Shown here piece after piece: positions 35,122 to 47,299 of a stretch of 64,000 bases of DNA. The notes under the pieces are model-generated. The model did not search any database. It saw nothing but the letters and a program-made list of their open reading frames with translations, and was not told the DNA's origin. Numbering within the stretch: the stretch's first letter is position 1; the number at the start of each line of letters is the position of its first letter. The DNA is from Rosa chinensis (lineage: Eukaryota > Streptophyta > Magnoliopsida > Rosales > Rosaceae): the NCBI RefSeq assembly GCF_002994745.2, contig NC_037088.1, positions 46,368,911-46,432,910 on the forward strand, given 5' to 3'. A program made the position numbers and the translations under genes.

Positions 35122-36246
35122 CAATGGCGGAGGTAGGAATATATATAAACGGGGGCAAAAAAATTTCTTTCCTTTTCTACCTCTCCACTACCTATGAACT
35201 CAGAGAGATCTCTCTCTCTAATGGTCTTTATTCTGTTCTCTCCATTCTTCCTCAATTTAGAATCCACATCAATCTTTTTTTTCCAAATATCTAATTCTTA
35301 GTCTCTTCAAGCTCTGATTTGGATAAAATTCATCTATATCTTCAATTTGTAACTCAATCTTAACAAAAGAATAAAATCTCAGAAAAAAAAATGTGGGTTA
35401 TTATTAGAATCTCCATACACCACTCCAAAACCAGTTTCATTAATTAAATCTCAAAAAAAAAAAAAAATAGTCCTTATTCACATCCGGCCGACAATGTCTT
35501 GATCTCATTGAAGATGAGTAGATCGGACAACATCACCTCTCACAACCAATATCAACAACGGAGTCTCCGTCCATCCTCTGCACTCTGTTTCTCTTCCTAT
35601 AAATTGTCTTTAGAAAAGAATGTAAAATTAAGAGTATACTCTATATGAGAGGAACAAAAGATTATGAAAAAACAACCTCTGAGGAAGTATGGAAAAATAA
35701 TGGAACTGAAATGATCATATGAGGCAAAAGTAGAAGAAAATGTATCGCAAACAAATAAGTACATTTAGAGCATCTCCAACAGACTATCTATTTCAACAAA
35801 AAGTTATAAATTTGGCTAATTTGAGATAGTTTAGCACTCTAGCAAAATAGCTATATGAAAGTCAAATTTGGCTTTTGCTAAAATCTCTAGCTAAATTTAG
35901 AGAAAATAATAAAAAGTTAAACACTCCACGTTCAATTTTTTTAGTTTAGCCAACACTGCTGGAGGAAAAGTTAGAAATTTACTACTTAAATTTAACTTTT
36001 AGATGATTTAGCTAAAAAAATAGCTTTTACTATTAGAGGTGCTCTTAGTCTTATTTAATTTAATGTTACGAAAAGTGGTCCATTTGGAGGAGTACTTTGA
36101 CTCACACAGACGCAAGTCTAGCATGCCCATACTATTAATATATGCCTAATCGATAGCTATAGGGGCCAAAAGAAGCTCAATTAACAAAATTTATGATTTC
36201 ACTAGGGGTAGTGGCCCCCACTCATCCTTCATTGGCTCCGCCACTG
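35122..36246. mobile_element. Non-autonomous hAT element with 8-bp TSD
   Basis: CTTTGTTA flanks the element at 35114-35121 and 36247-36254. The termini are CAATGGCGGAGG at the left and CTCCGCCACTG at the right, the CARTGGCGGA type common among plant hAT elements. Segment B (about 46730) has the uninterrupted site with a single CTTTGTTA, which proves the boundaries. No transposase is visible in the 1125 bp. Confidence 0.88.
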
Positions 36247-36254
36247 CTTTGTTA

Positions 36255-36470
36255 GCAAAAAAAAAAAAAAAATTATATACCTCTCATATTCAAAACCAAG
36301 CCTGATGGGGCTGAAAGAAATTGAAGATTCTGTGTTCGCCCGTTCGAATAGTACTGATGCTATCGTGCAAGATGATACTACCAAGCTGGAAAGCGTCCAA
36401 TGAACCTGTTGAGGTCTCAGTGTCAACCAAGTATTGATTGTAGCTTTCAAAACAAGATAGCTTCATAGCC
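36255..36470 (+). pseudogene. DUF1664-like C-terminal fragment, copy A
   Basis: The plus strand reads LKEIEDSVFARSNSTDAIVQ and then LESVQ*TC*GLSVNQVLIVA-type decayed sequence. The aligned region in copy B (46741-46940) stays open and reads SVSARLNSTDAIMQYDTAKL. It is probably the C-terminal exon of the same parent gene as 34922-35113, and it is broken by stops. Confidence 0.4.
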
Positions 36471-36834
36471 ATGTGGCTAATGTGGCTTACTTATGTCGGT
36501 GATTCATTCAAGTTTGTATGTATACAATCTTAGTTCTCCTTTGTTTTATCGAAACTTCGGATCATGGTGAGAATGACATAAATATTACTTGGGATCTTAT
36601 AACATTATTTTGTCAACTGAACTAGATGAAATTAAGATATTGTCGAACAAATTGTGTGAGATGCCATCAAGGCTGTAGTAATGGTATTGATATTAGACTT
36701 CATTTTTATGTTTCTAAGTGGGTTTTGAAAGGAAAGGGTATTACAGGAAAACTTGCTGGGTGTGGTTAGAAATTTATAAATTTGCTGGCTATATTTAGAT
36801 ATTTGCTGGGTACATTTAGAAAGACCATTTATTT

Positions 36835-37210
36835 ATTCCTCCTCCTCCTCCTTATAAAGAGTTCTTTTACTTATTCTTATTGCCTTCCGCTCACTCATTT
36901 TTTTTTTTACTTATTCCTTCTCCTCCTCTGCCTCTTTCTTCTTCTTCTTTATTTCTTTTACTCATTCCTATTGCCTTCCACTCATAATTCTTTTACTTAT
37001 TCCTATTGCCTTCCACTCACTCATATTTCTTTTACTTATTCCTTCTCCTCCTTCTCCTTCGTCTTCTTCTTCTTTATTTCTTTTACTTATTCCTATTGCC
37101 TTCCACTCACTCATATTTCTTTTATTTATTCCTTCTCCTCCTTCTCCTTCGTCTTCTTCTTCTTTATTTCTTTTGCTTATTCCTATTGCCTTCCACTCAT
37201 AGCCTCATAC
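36835..37210 (+). repeat. Pyrimidine-rich minisatellite, copy A
   Basis: The words TTACTTATTCC, TATTGCCTTCCACTCA and CTCCTTCTCC repeat with spacings of about 65-120 bp. Long Leu/Phe/Tyr-rich frames across it come from the lack of stop codons in the repeat and are not genes. The homologous array in copy B is 47300-47880. Confidence 0.8.
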
Positions 37211-37743
37211 CATACGATATATTTAATTACTTTTTCCTATTATCTTTCACTCATACCTCTATTAAATAGGTTTAATGTTTTTTTTTTTTTAAATAATATT
37301 TCTCTCGGTATGTTATTCTCTCAAATTTATTTTTATTCAATGAAAAATGATTTCAAATAATTTTCTTTTCTGGTAATCTATTTAACATCTGAATAAAATA
37401 GGTCTAATATACTTTAGTTAAATATTGACATTGCGATATGTATCACTTTAGTTAAGAAAATGAAATTTTCTAGCCTACCCAAAGTTTAAATCCTGAATCC
37501 TCCACCGGTAGACAATAGCCAAATAGGGTAACAAGCCACATGAACCAGAAAGAGAAAAGATTTGGGTGATTTCGCTGCTATACGCCTTTCAATATCAAAA
37601 GCAATCAAACAAAGAATGGAGCATTGTGCTATTCTGTCATGCTCCTTAAAGAAGGGTGAGAACAATAATTGGTGCATTGGGCGTAAACAAAGGAAACTAA
37701 AATTGGTTTTTAGAATTAATTAGCAACGATTCTCTTATTATAT

Positions 37744-38034
37744 ACTAGCCTTGCTCCACACATGCTCTGCATGTGCATGTAATTTTTTTTTTAATTTTTT
37801 TTCTTCAGAAAATAAAAAAGAAACGATAATGGAAGAAAACTGTTATTGCAAAGAGAAGTTAGTGGGTTGTGGGATTTATTTTGTTTATTTTTATTAATAA
37901 AAATATAATTTGTAATTGTCGTAATAGCCCTTGTGATTTAATTAATTCTCAAAGTATTTTAATCTCTTAAGGTTATTTCTGTCAAAATTTTTGATTTTGG
38001 CTAACAAAACCTCTTCTCTTAATAATAGTATAGA
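37744..38034 (-). mobile_element. Small non-autonomous Helitron, minus strand
   Basis: On the minus strand the element starts TCTATACTATTATTAAGAGA and ends with the hairpin CACATGC-A-GAGCATGTG, about 12 bases, then CTAGT. A 5' TC start, a 3' hairpin and a CTRR-T end without TSD are the Helitron hallmarks. The paralogous segment B (about 48372, ATATATAATACAAGG) has the empty A/T insertion site. It is 291 bp long and encodes no RepHel. Confidence 0.85.
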
Positions 38035-39060
38035 TAATACAAGGTTTTTATGAGAATCTTTTATTTATTCATTTATTTTATTTTATTTTATTTTATTTTA
38101 TTTTATTATTATTTTATTTCTTTTATTAAAAAAGTCGACTTTTCTCTCTAGCGGGAAAACTGATCGAGTTTCTATCTAAGATGGCGGCGCAGGAAGCCAT
38201 CGTGCACCTAGCTAGGGGTGAGGATGCAATCCAAGATCTTTTTTTCTATGTATGTGGCCGGTTGATGTCTCAGAAACGCATGCTACTTCCGTCGTTTTCG
38301 GCGGCGATTTCGTAAATAAGTAGATAAAATTGTATAAAAGTAAATAAATAAATAAGTGAAGGAAGGGCATGAATCTCCCTCTAAAAAATTGTTTTTTATT
38401 TATTTTTATTATTTAAAGAAATAAATAAAATGATCATATTACCACTTATATTTGGATGGAAAACGTTAAATATGACGGAGTGGCTGCAAATCGGCAGTTT
38501 TCGTCAAGTTTAGGGTGTTAATTTTTGGAATTGCACTTTGGGAGTGTAAATTGACAATTGTTGCTAAGTTTAGGGGGTACTTTGACAATTATGCCTATAA
38601 AGTAACATTTTTGTGTCAAAGACAATCTAGCACTGTAATGTCAAACACTCAAACTTCAAATTAGGAAGACAGTTTGATAATATTACTTTCGAACCATGTA
38701 CAAATTGTATCTTATATCAGAAAGACTAGCCGCCTATTAATGTGTTATTTAAAACACAATTTTGTTTATTCATCTCACCGCCTCATTGATGCTATATCAT
38801 CGGTCATTAGACAAACTTAAAAAGGTGTAAAAAATTGACTGATTTTCTTTTATGGCAATAGTTAAATTTAGAAGAACTGATGCAAATGTAATTCAATCAT
38901 TACTTTATTGTTTCACAAAAACAAGGATTCAAAAAGTAAGAAAAAAAGTTCATTGTTCAAAATTTTTGGTCAGAGTAAGAAATGAAACGGGCATCGTGTA
39001 TAACGGAAAGTGGAAAATCCCTGTTAAAAGGAGTCAGAGCAGGCAAATGAATTCCTCGTG
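38035..39060. other. Intergenic region upstream of the C2-domain gene
   Basis: The first part contains TTTTA microsatellite units near 38070-38110. A short GC-rich piece at about 38181-38320 reads MAAQEAIVHLARGEDAIQDL in one frame, is 44 codons long, and is not recognised. The rest is AT-rich. No gene is called, and the promoter of the C2-domain gene should lie in its right part. Confidence 0.4.
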
Positions 39061-39070
39061 AACTCCTCGC

Positions 39071-39080
39071 CTATATAAAC
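39071..39080 (+). promoter_or_regulatory. TATA box of the C2-domain gene
   Basis: CTATATAAAC lies about 110 bp upstream of the ATG at 39183 and is followed by a CT-rich leader, the normal arrangement in plants. Confidence 0.65.
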
Positions 39081-39182
39081 TGCAGCAACCAAGTCAGTCG
39101 TTCACTGCTCTCTTTTCTTTCTCAGCTTTCTGTAAAATTACAGTCGTCGATCTTCTTTGGTTTTCATCTCCGCTATCCAAAC

Positions 39183-39257
39183 ATGGGTTACGGGACTCTT
39201 GAAGTTATTCTTGTTAATGCCAAACACCTCCACAACACTGATTTTCTCAGTAAGCTT

Positions 39258-39298
<41 letters not shown>

Positions 39299-40193
39299 AA
39301 GCTTACACTTAGATCCATATATAACATAATGAACTTGGTAATACAATATAATATATGCTCTCTTCCTTTCAAATTTGGGCAATTTTCTGCGTTCAGATTC
39401 TCTGAATATGCTTATGTCATGAGTTAAATGCTTTTATGGCAGCTAAAATGGATCCCTATGTCATTTTCTCTGTGAAGACCCAAGAGAAAATAAGCACTGT
39501 GGCCAAAGGTACCTCGATTGCAATCCATTTGTTTTAAACTTTTGGATCTTCAAGGGTTAAATTTGATGTGTGCAGTTGTGTGACTGCTGGAAGTATATTG
39601 TACATGCATTTTTGCAGGCCAAGGATCTAACCCAGAATGGAATGAAAGCTTCTTATTCACAGTGACTGATGATGTGTCCGAACTTCGTTTGAAAATAATG
39701 GACAAAGGTACCTTTACCGCAGATGATTTTGTTGGAGAAGCAACGTGAGTGTCGACTAATTACCTCATATATTTTCATTCATCTGTAATTTTGTTCGTGA
39801 AAGTAGTTAATTAGATATCAATTTTATATGTGGTTGCTTGCAGCATTCCTCTAGACCCAGCATTGTTCATTCATGGAAGCCTTCCACCAACTTCATACAA
39901 TGTTGTCAACAAGCACCAGAAATATCGCGGAGAAATCAAAATAGGACTCAATTTTACTCCTGATCCTCAGGTACTATCACTAATCAAAAGTTCACCGCTA
40001 CTCCTAATTAATTCCTCCAACGTAGTTTGTCTATCATTCACTTTCAATTTTTCCCATAAACTTTTATTTTTATGAGAATTAAAGCCTACCCCATTTTGTA
40101 TTGAACATCACATTGCAAATTCAAAGCACAAACCCTATATTCTTATAGTGCTTTTTTGACTGACTGTCTTATACATTGTTGCAGAACTATTGA
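39183..40193 (+). CDS. Small single-C2-domain protein, 131 aa, five exons
   Basis: The exons are 39183-39249, 39443-39508, 39618-39744, 39844-39970 and 40185-40193. All introns have GT-AG ends, and the frame is kept to the TGA at 40191. The protein begins MGYGTLEVILVNAKHLHNTD and continues with FLTKMDPYVIFSV, NPEWNESFLF, ELRLKIMD and DDFVGEATIPL, covering one complete C2 domain from end to end. Aspartates in HNTD, KMDPY, IMDKG and ADDFVG occupy the loops that bind calcium in this fold. The size and the C-terminal YRGEIKIGLNFTP fit the plant group of elicitor-responsive or 16-kDa phloem-type C2 proteins, which bind phospholipid in a calcium-dependent way. A specific role is not deducible. An AATAAA signal lies near 40348. 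The gene is intact and looks expressed. Confidence 0.92.
39262..39295 (+). repeat. CT dinucleotide microsatellite in intron 1 of the C2-domain gene
   Basis: A run of about 17 CT units lies just after the intron 1 donor, and a second AGTAAGCTT follows it, so the donor region itself is partly duplicated. It is likely to vary in length. Confidence 0.9.
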
Positions 40194-40688
40194 AGCACCT
40201 TTTCCTTCTAGACAATATACTGGTGCCGCTGAGGAGAGAGCTATATACGGTGGATGGAAACAATCATCAACTTTTTAAGAACCACCTTGTGGCACTCATT
40301 GTAATATTAATGTATGATATGCTCATTTCCTCTAGCTGAGAGAGGAATAAAAATATTATTTTACTGGTCATTGTTGTTCTGTACTCTGTGTTCAAACCCA
40401 TCGATCTCTATGTGCATCGACTTTTTGGTGGATTAAAAAAATCAGTCAATTTTCCTAATACTGATTGTTTACATAGATTGATATGCTCGCTGGCTAATTC
40501 AAAAGTATTAGGGAACTAGAAAACATATCAATCTGTTCAAGTCTAAGCAACCCATTGATCAATCATAACAGTACAATCACAAATATTATCAAAGTGAGCC
40601 AGCCCTCAGGAATCTATCTTAATACATTGGACAATTTGTTTTCGCTAAACAGTAAAATGTCTAAATTTTGCTAAACTTTAAATGACAT

Positions 40689-40933
40689 TGTTGGAGTTGT
40701 TCAAGTAAATTCAGAATATGTGTCTGGTCCAAACTCTAGGTTACTTAATCTAGTTGTAATAGGGTTTTGAATTAGAGATATTCTCGGAGAAATTCATAGA
40801 TATCCGATTAATTGTACGATTATCTTTCTTTGTACAGCTCTGATTCTATACCTTGTAATCCTCTATATAAAGATGCCCCTATTATCAATAAAAGTAAGGC
40901 TCAATTCTCTCCCAGTTTAGTTTTCCTTAAACA
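40689..40933 (+). repeat. 5' LTR of the Copia element
   Basis: About 245 bp, with TG...CA ends, a TATATAAAG box near 40863 and an AATAAAAG signal near 40890. The 3' partner is absent, so the ends are judged by motif alone. Confidence 0.55.
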
Positions 40934-41922
40934 CGTTATTAGCATGAAACCCTAACCCTAAAACAAATAGCCAAACCCTGATTCAAGAAGCTAAAACCCT
41001 AAATCCGAATACAAAACCTTGAAACATTTTCTGCCTCCGCCACTTAACTTGAAGCCTTCGACCCAGGAATTCAGAACCGGTGGCAGAACAACTAGAACTA
41101 GCCGAAAACCTACCGAACCGGCCATCGGAAGCTCCAAACCACCCGCAGCAAATACTCTACTGGTTCAGCACCTTCTAGACCTCCGATTGCTACCAAACTT
41201 TTCCAGCAGCACTGATTCACGAACTGGAAGAAGAAACCCAAAAACCAGTCTACAAGTTACTGAACCGGCAACCACAACATCCTGCAGAAAAAACCAGCAG
41301 AAGAAGAAAAGAGAAAAAAAAAAGGAGGCAGCCCAAGCCGCGGCCCACTGAAGCAGGCCCACCTAGGCGACACGTCAGCACGCCACGTCATCAAGCCACG
41401 TTAGCACTCCACGTCAACTCCCGCAACAGGCCACCGCTGGCAACTTTTCCTACCACTTTTCTGGTGACTTTTTCCAGCCAAATTTTTCGGAGACATATTT
41501 CGAGGTCATTTTTACTAAAAGTTCCCGTTTTTGAGTTTTTATTCATTTTTTCTTCTTTTTCTCGAGGACTTGCAACCTCCCTTCTTCTACCCCCCCCCCC
41601 TTCTTTTTCATAGGGGAGACTAGAAGTTAAACTGTGGGTGTTCATGCTCACTCCAAGCTCAGAACCTGTTGAGATCTCCAATCTTAGAGTTTGGAGAGAA
41701 TTTATGATCGACCACTTACATCATTGTTTCGATCTAATCCAATACCTCTTGGAATCAAATTTCTTGGAAGCAACTACGCTCAGAAATCTCTAATTTCTTG
41801 GAAGCGATTATGCTAGGAAATTCATAATTTCTTTAGAGCGACTACGCTCAGAAATTTTATAAATTTTTCATGGTACCTTTTTAAGCTCCGAAACTAACCC
41901 TATTTTCTTGTTCTCTTTCAAG

Positions 41923-42990
41923 ATGAGTAACCTGAATAAACTGGACTTCGCTCTATTGGAAACAATTGGCTCTGGATATCACAAGTGGGTTGGTGATGTC
42001 CGCCAACATCTCAAGGCTGATGGAATCCTGAATACGATTCTCGAGCCTAGTGAGGACGTGCTAACTATTGAGCAGGCACAAACTTTGGAAGCAAATAGAG
42101 CAGCCTTAGAGGCAAATAAGGCGAAAGCCATCATCCTAATAACTCATCATATGGATGATTCGCTCTAGTATGAGTATATGAATGAAACAGACCCCAGAAG
42201 GCTGTGGATCTCACTCAAAGAAAGATTTGGCGACGACTGTGACTCCCTGCTTCTTGAACTAGAAGTGAGATGACATAGTCTCCGCTTCTGTGATTTCAAG
42301 TCAGTTATTGACTACAACTCGGAAGCACTTCACATTAAATCCATGATGGAATTTAATGGAAAAGATATCACAGATGTGATGTTGATTGAGATGACTCTCT
42401 CTACCTTCCCTGTCTATGCTTTGATGGTTGCAAAGAACTATCAAATTGATGTTACTGCAGAACGGATCACAAGATTTCATGAGCTTATTGGAGCTATAAA
42501 TGTCTCTGAAAAGCATGACAACATCCTTGTGAAGAACTATAATTCGAGAACCGTGGGAACAGAGCATCTTCTAGAGTCCAATTATAGTCGCGCCGCTGAT
42601 GGAGGGGGCCAAGAGCGAAACCCTCAATCTAGGGATAATTATGGACATTCTAGTCCATATTGTAGCTCTAATGAGGAAGGTAATCACCAAAATAGACGAA
42701 CACGGAACCGAAGAGGTCAACGTAGAAAGAGAAAGGGAGGCAATGCCTTTGGCCATGTTGGTGGCGCCACCAACACTAAGAGCCATCCAAATGTCGCTTT
42801 CAAAGAGCCTCAATCAATGGAGTCTGAACACAGAGATGTATGTTCTTGATGTGGATTATCCGGTCATTGGGCACACATTTGTAGAGCTTGTAAAGAAATT
42901 GTCACCGCCTACAAACCATATTGTGAAGCAAGAGAAGCTCACTATGTGGAGTAAGAAGATCAAGAAGATGATCTAGAGTAAAGGGTTGAA
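41923..42990 (+). pseudogene. Copia gag polyprotein (decayed)
   Basis: The frame starts MSNLNKLDFALLETIGSGYH and continues with KWVGDVRQHLKADGIL, matching the N-terminal region of Copia gag proteins. It meets a TAG at 42166-42168, and the same frame continues with RLWISLKERFGD and, from 42343, MMEFNGKDITDVMLIEMTLS. A zinc-knuckle remnant, CGLSGHWAHICRAC, lies near 42849-42890. Gag normally packages the element RNA. The interrupting stops and frameshifts leave it non-functional. The leader at 41019-41351 upstream has an open Pro/Thr-rich frame of doubtful meaning. Confidence 0.75.
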
Positions 42991-43389
42991 GATTACAAAT
43001 CTGGCTGGGATCAATAGATCACCAATTCTGTTTAAGTCTTTATTTTTCCAAGAGATGTAATAGGCAATTGCCATATACTTTGTAATAAATTCCATTGGTT
43101 TAGTTTTCTTCACATAGGCTCATCCAAAATGAGTATGATGTTTAGGAAGGTTTTGAGATAAGTGATACTTAAGTGAGCCTTGCTCCACCGACATCTCTCT
43201 ACTCACCTGGTCATATTTATTTTGGAGTTATCGAAAGAAGTCAAACGACTACCTTTGTTTTGTATTAGCTAGCATTTGGATTAGATTCTCTTAATGGTTA
43301 AGAGACAATGATGTACTCCATTAGCTTATTAATAAAATTTCCAGTTCTTTTCATTATAACTTCATTTTGATTCTGAGCATATTACTTTG

Positions 43390-46220
43390 TGACTATGATG
43401 GCTGGGCCATCAGTATTAATTCAAGGACATGGAATAGCCCAAGTTCCCCTTGCCAAAGGCACCTTGGCTATTGTCACAGAAACTCCCTACGCTTCTAGGG
43501 TAAATCTGACCTTTGAATAGCCAACTGATTCCATGCGAAATCGCATGTAGAGAACGGAAATGAGTTCCTTTCCAATACCTCTAATGATTGCAAACAAAAG
43601 CGCATCTTAGAGAAATTTATGTGTCTCTCTAGTAGACTCTATGTCACTATATATTCAAGCTATTAAATCCGATAAAGTTATGAGAGATGATCTCTTGGAT
43701 TTAGACACATATTGGCTTTGTCATGACAGGATAAGTCATCCTGTTTAGGATATGATGATCCATCTACTAAAGACTTCACACAGACATCCATTCTCTTGAG
43801 CGAAATGAAGCGTGAATTAAAAGTTGATTCCTGGACTAAGTGTGAACATCGCCGCTAACTTTGGCACCGCCGCCGTCCACCACCAACCTAGGGCTGGCAT
43901 AGTCCCTATCCATGACGCTATGGATGGCATCCATCCTGGTGATGGTGCCCTAGGTGATGTTGCAATCACCAAATTTACATCAAATAGTGTTTCAGATGCT
44001 TAGGCCCAACCAAAATCCTTATTGGTTGCTTTTAAAGCCTCTCGCTCGTTTTACAAAGCATGTTCCTTAGGGAAATTAGGACTAAGACCGTCCCATGAAA
44101 AGGATATGAAAATACTCATTCTGTTCTTACATAGAGTTCGTGGGGATTCTGTGGACTAGTTCAACCAACTTGCGGATGTTTTAAATATCTCATAAAACAA
44201 TCTCATGATGTTGGTTGACAAGCAAACACGCTGCTTATGCTACACTCCTAGCATATATCATATGATAACGGGCTCGCTCCCCAGATCATCATATTCAGTC
44301 AATTGGATTTGACATTGCTAGAGAGTTTACATCGAAGACTTTCGATGGTTATTGCATATCACTGGGATTAATGTTGGACATCATATTCTCATGTACACAA
44401 TCAAATGGTCTCATGGAAACAACTACGATGGTAGCCAGGATATTGATAATGCACACCAATCTCCCTATATTCTCTTGGTGATGCAATATCGCATGCAGCT
44501 ATGCCAATTCGTCTACCACCCACTGCTACTCAATCTATCTCTGCTTTACAGCTAGTGACTGGGTACAAGTACTTCGTACTTACGCACATTTAAGTGAGCC
44601 ATTTAGGTGCCAATTGCGCTGCCACAGCGCACTATGATGGGTTCTTACAGACGAATAAGCAACTCAGTTGGATTTGAGACTCCAACAATCGTCCGCCACT
44701 TAATGCCCTTGCAAGGCGATCTCCTTACCTCTAGATTTGAGGATTGTCACTTTGATGAGATAGTCTTCCCGTCGTTAAGGGGAGATCAGAACACGGATGT
44801 TCAACAGGAAGGACAAGAATTGTCATGGTCTGTCCCCACTATGTCTTATCTCGATCCCCATTAAAGTGACGAGATCACACATATTTGCTGCAAACATGCT
44901 TGTAAGGAAGGATGTCCCTACGAGAGGACGTAGCGCCACCCTACACTGAGGTAGGCATAGCGCCAACGCCATAGAGAGTGGCACTCTGGCGTTATAGGCC
45001 ATAGCCCCAGCTAAGATGCGTAGAAGGCCCATGGGTTTGAAGAATACTTTGGCACATTCTAATCCTTTAATCATCAACACTCAAAATCCGTCTCATGAGA
45101 ATCTTTTGGAGTATGGTTATTGTTGAGGGACGCCTCAATGTTAGAACCTATTCTTGAGAATATAGAGCTCTTTGAAAATTACACTAGTGTACATGAGACG
45201 TGAAATAGAAACTCCATCATAATTGATTATGTAATCGCGTATTTTGTTGCGCATGAGTTTGTTGAGTCTGATGATATTGAACCACACTCAGTTGATGAAT
45301 GAATGCCAATGTAGAGAGATTTGGCCTAAATGAAAAGATGTGATCCAGGTTAAGTTGGATTCTCTAATGAAGAGGAAGGTTTTCGAGCTAGTGATGCCAA
45401 CACCACCTGACATAAATCCTGTTGACTAATGGGTCTTCATTAGAAAGCGTGATGAGAAAAAGATATGGTAATCTCGCCTTATGGCACAAGGCTTCTCACA
45501 AAACTTCCTGGAATCCACTACGATGAGACATATTTTCTTGTAATGGATGTCATTGCACTCCACTACCCTGTCAGTTTGGTAGTTTCTGAATAACTGAACA
45601 TGCAGCTTATAAATGTGGTCACTACGTATCTCTATGGGGATCTAGATATGGAATGTACATGAAGGTTGATGGTGAACTTCATTTACCCAAGTCAAGTGGC
45701 TCTAGACCACGGAGCACGTTTACAATAAGGTTGAAATGCTCACTAAAGTGACTACTTGATTGGGAATAGATATGCCCATGCGTTTCCATAACAAGTTTTG
45801 GATTCTATCGCATTTCATGTTGGACATGATCTTCATTAGAAGCCCTTAAAGAGTTAAGGGAAACCGCTAAACACTTGAAATCTAAGTTTGAGATGAAGGA
45901 TTTTGGGAGAACACGATTATGTCTCAGTTTGGAACTTGAGCATCGTGTTGATAGATGCTTAGGCATTTTGACAAGGTCAAGCCTTCAAGCACCCCATGAT
46001 CGTCCGTAGTCTTGATCCTGAAAAGGATTCTCTTCGTCCAAAGGATGATGACAAAGACGTGCTAAAGGCAAAAGTGCTATGCTTAAGTACAATAGACGCA
46101 TTATTGTACTTAGCTCAACGCACAAGACCGGACATCTCATTTGCCGTGAACTTGTTAGTTAAATATTGCTTTGTGCCAACGCAACGCCATTGGATTAGTG
46201 TAAAAGATATATTTTGGTAA
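43390..46220 (+). pseudogene. Copia pol region (protease/integrase/RT/RNase H remnants)
   Basis: Recognisable pieces in order: MAGPSVLIQGHGIAQVPLAK with further residues around 43400 (the region before integrase), RDDLLDLDTYWLCHDRISHP near 43690, FDIARE-FTSKTFDGYC near 44310, and the reverse transcriptase pieces KVFELVMPTPP and VFIRKRDEK near 45390-45450. The RNase H-proximal piece LCLSTIDALLYLAQRTRPDI with SFAVNLL lies near 46080. Frames change every 100-300 bases and stops are frequent. It follows gag in the canonical Copia gene order (integrase before reverse transcriptase), which fixes the superfamily. No functional product is possible. Confidence 0.75.
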
Positions 46221-46525
46221 TTCAGATGTACGATTGATATGAGTTTGTTTTATCCCTACAGAGAGATGATAGATTTGGACCCATCACACACCATTTCACT
46301 CACTCATATTTATTTTACTTCTTTCTAAATGTACCCAGCAAATATCTAAGTATATCTAGCAAATTTTTTACACCCAGTAAACTTGTAAATCTCTAACTGC
46401 ACCCGACTACTTTTCCTATCATACCCTTTTCTTTAATTAAGCCCAGCAAATTCACACACCCTGCAAAACTCATACATCCTGAGGAAGTAAACCAAACACG
46501 TACACCCATCAGTTAAGAATTTAGA

Positions 46526-46940
46526 ATTTGGATGATAAAGTGTTGGAACAAAATGGTCTCTCAAATTCAATTAAGAATGATGTTTCTGGGGTTTAAAATT
46601 CTCTCACTGATCTCGACTTTAACCTAACTCAACTGCATAGCTTGGTTTCTAGTTTGGATTGGAAGATATGTTCTCTTGAAGAAAACGAAATTTCACAAAT
46701 ATGGGTGTTGCTTACCTTTGCAACTTTGTTAGTAGGAAAAAATTGATATACCTCTCATATTCAGAACCAATCCTGATGAGGCTTAAAGAAATTGAAGATT
46801 CTGTATCCGCCCGTTTGAATAGTACTGATGCTATCATGCAATATGATACTGCCAAGTTGGAAAAGCCTCCAATGAACCTGCTGAGGTTTCGGTGTCAACC
46901 AAGTGTTGATTATAGCTTTCAAAACAAGATAGCTTCATAG
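46526..46940 (+). pseudogene. DUF1664-like gene fragment, copy B
   Basis: The first part reads LDDKVLEQNGLSNSIKNDVS, a stop, then LHSLVSSLDWKICSLEEN, aligned to copy A. The second part is open for 79 codons (46701-46940), starting MGVAYLCNFVSRKKLIYLSY and including LKEIEDSVSARLNSTDAIMQ. In intact DUF1664 proteins the YLCNF-type motif ends the conserved core, and a low-complexity C-terminal tail follows. The junction between the two is shorter than I would expect, suggesting internal loss. It cannot be a functional gene. Confidence 0.5.
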
Positions 46941-47299
46941 TGATGTGGCTAATGTGGCTTACTTATGTAGGTGCTCCATTCAAGTTTTTATGTATACAAT
47001 CTTAGTTCTCTTTTGTTTTATCAAAGCTTCAGATCATGGTGAGAATGAAGTAAATATTACTTGGGAGCTTATAACATTATTTTGTCAACTAAACTAGATG
47101 AAATTAAGATACTGTTGAACAAATTGTGTGAGATGCCATTCAGGCTGAAGTAATGGTATTGATATTAGACTTCATTTTTCTATTTCTAAGTGGGTTTTGA
47201 AAGAAAAGAGTATTACAGGAAAACTTGCTGGGTGTAGTTAGAAATTTATAAATTTGCTGGGTATACTTAGATATTTGCTAAGTACATTTAAAAAGACCC

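Larger units (their letters stand above)
34640..38070 (+). repeat. Paralogous segment A (partner of 46290-48400)
   Basis: Segments A and B share, in order: ACCCAGCAAAT-type subterminal repeats, DUF1664-like pseudogene pieces, TTGCTGGGTGTA-type repeats in the opposite orientation, the TTACTTATTCC minisatellite, and a tail of about 250 bp (for example AATTAATTAGCAACGATTCT). The inverted terminal-like repeats around the pseudogene suggest a transposon that carried the gene fragment. Copy A has two later insertions (35122-36246 and 37744-38034) that are absent from copy B. A possible hAT start, CAGGGCCGGATC, lies at about 34466. Confidence 0.75.
40689..46230 (+). mobile_element. Decayed Ty1/Copia retrotransposon, 3' end missing
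   Basis: A short 5' LTR (about 40689-40933, TGTTGGAG...TTAAACA) contains CTATATAAAG and CAATAAAAG. It is followed by CGTTATTAGCATGAAACC, typical of the region after the LTR in plant Copia elements. The order gag, integrase-type region, reverse transcriptase, RNase H then follows, all full of stops. No 3' LTR is found; similarity ends where segment B begins, near 46250. Confidence 0.75.

Noticed and set aside
36782..37360. Long Leu/Phe/Tyr-rich plus-strand frame that looks like a membrane protein
   Set aside because: It is a read-through of a pyrimidine-rich minisatellite in several frames at once, and the partner array at 47254-47856 behaves the same way.
34466..37508. A larger hAT element spanning segment A (CAGGGCCGGATC at the left, flanks GTAGACAG/GTAGACAA)
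   Set aside because: The right end is degenerate and segment B shares sequence across the proposed right boundary, so the 7-of-8 TSD may be chance.
41019..41351. Pro/Thr/Lys-rich frame before Copia gag
   Set aside because: It sits in the untranslated leader between the LTR and gag and lacks Copia similarity.
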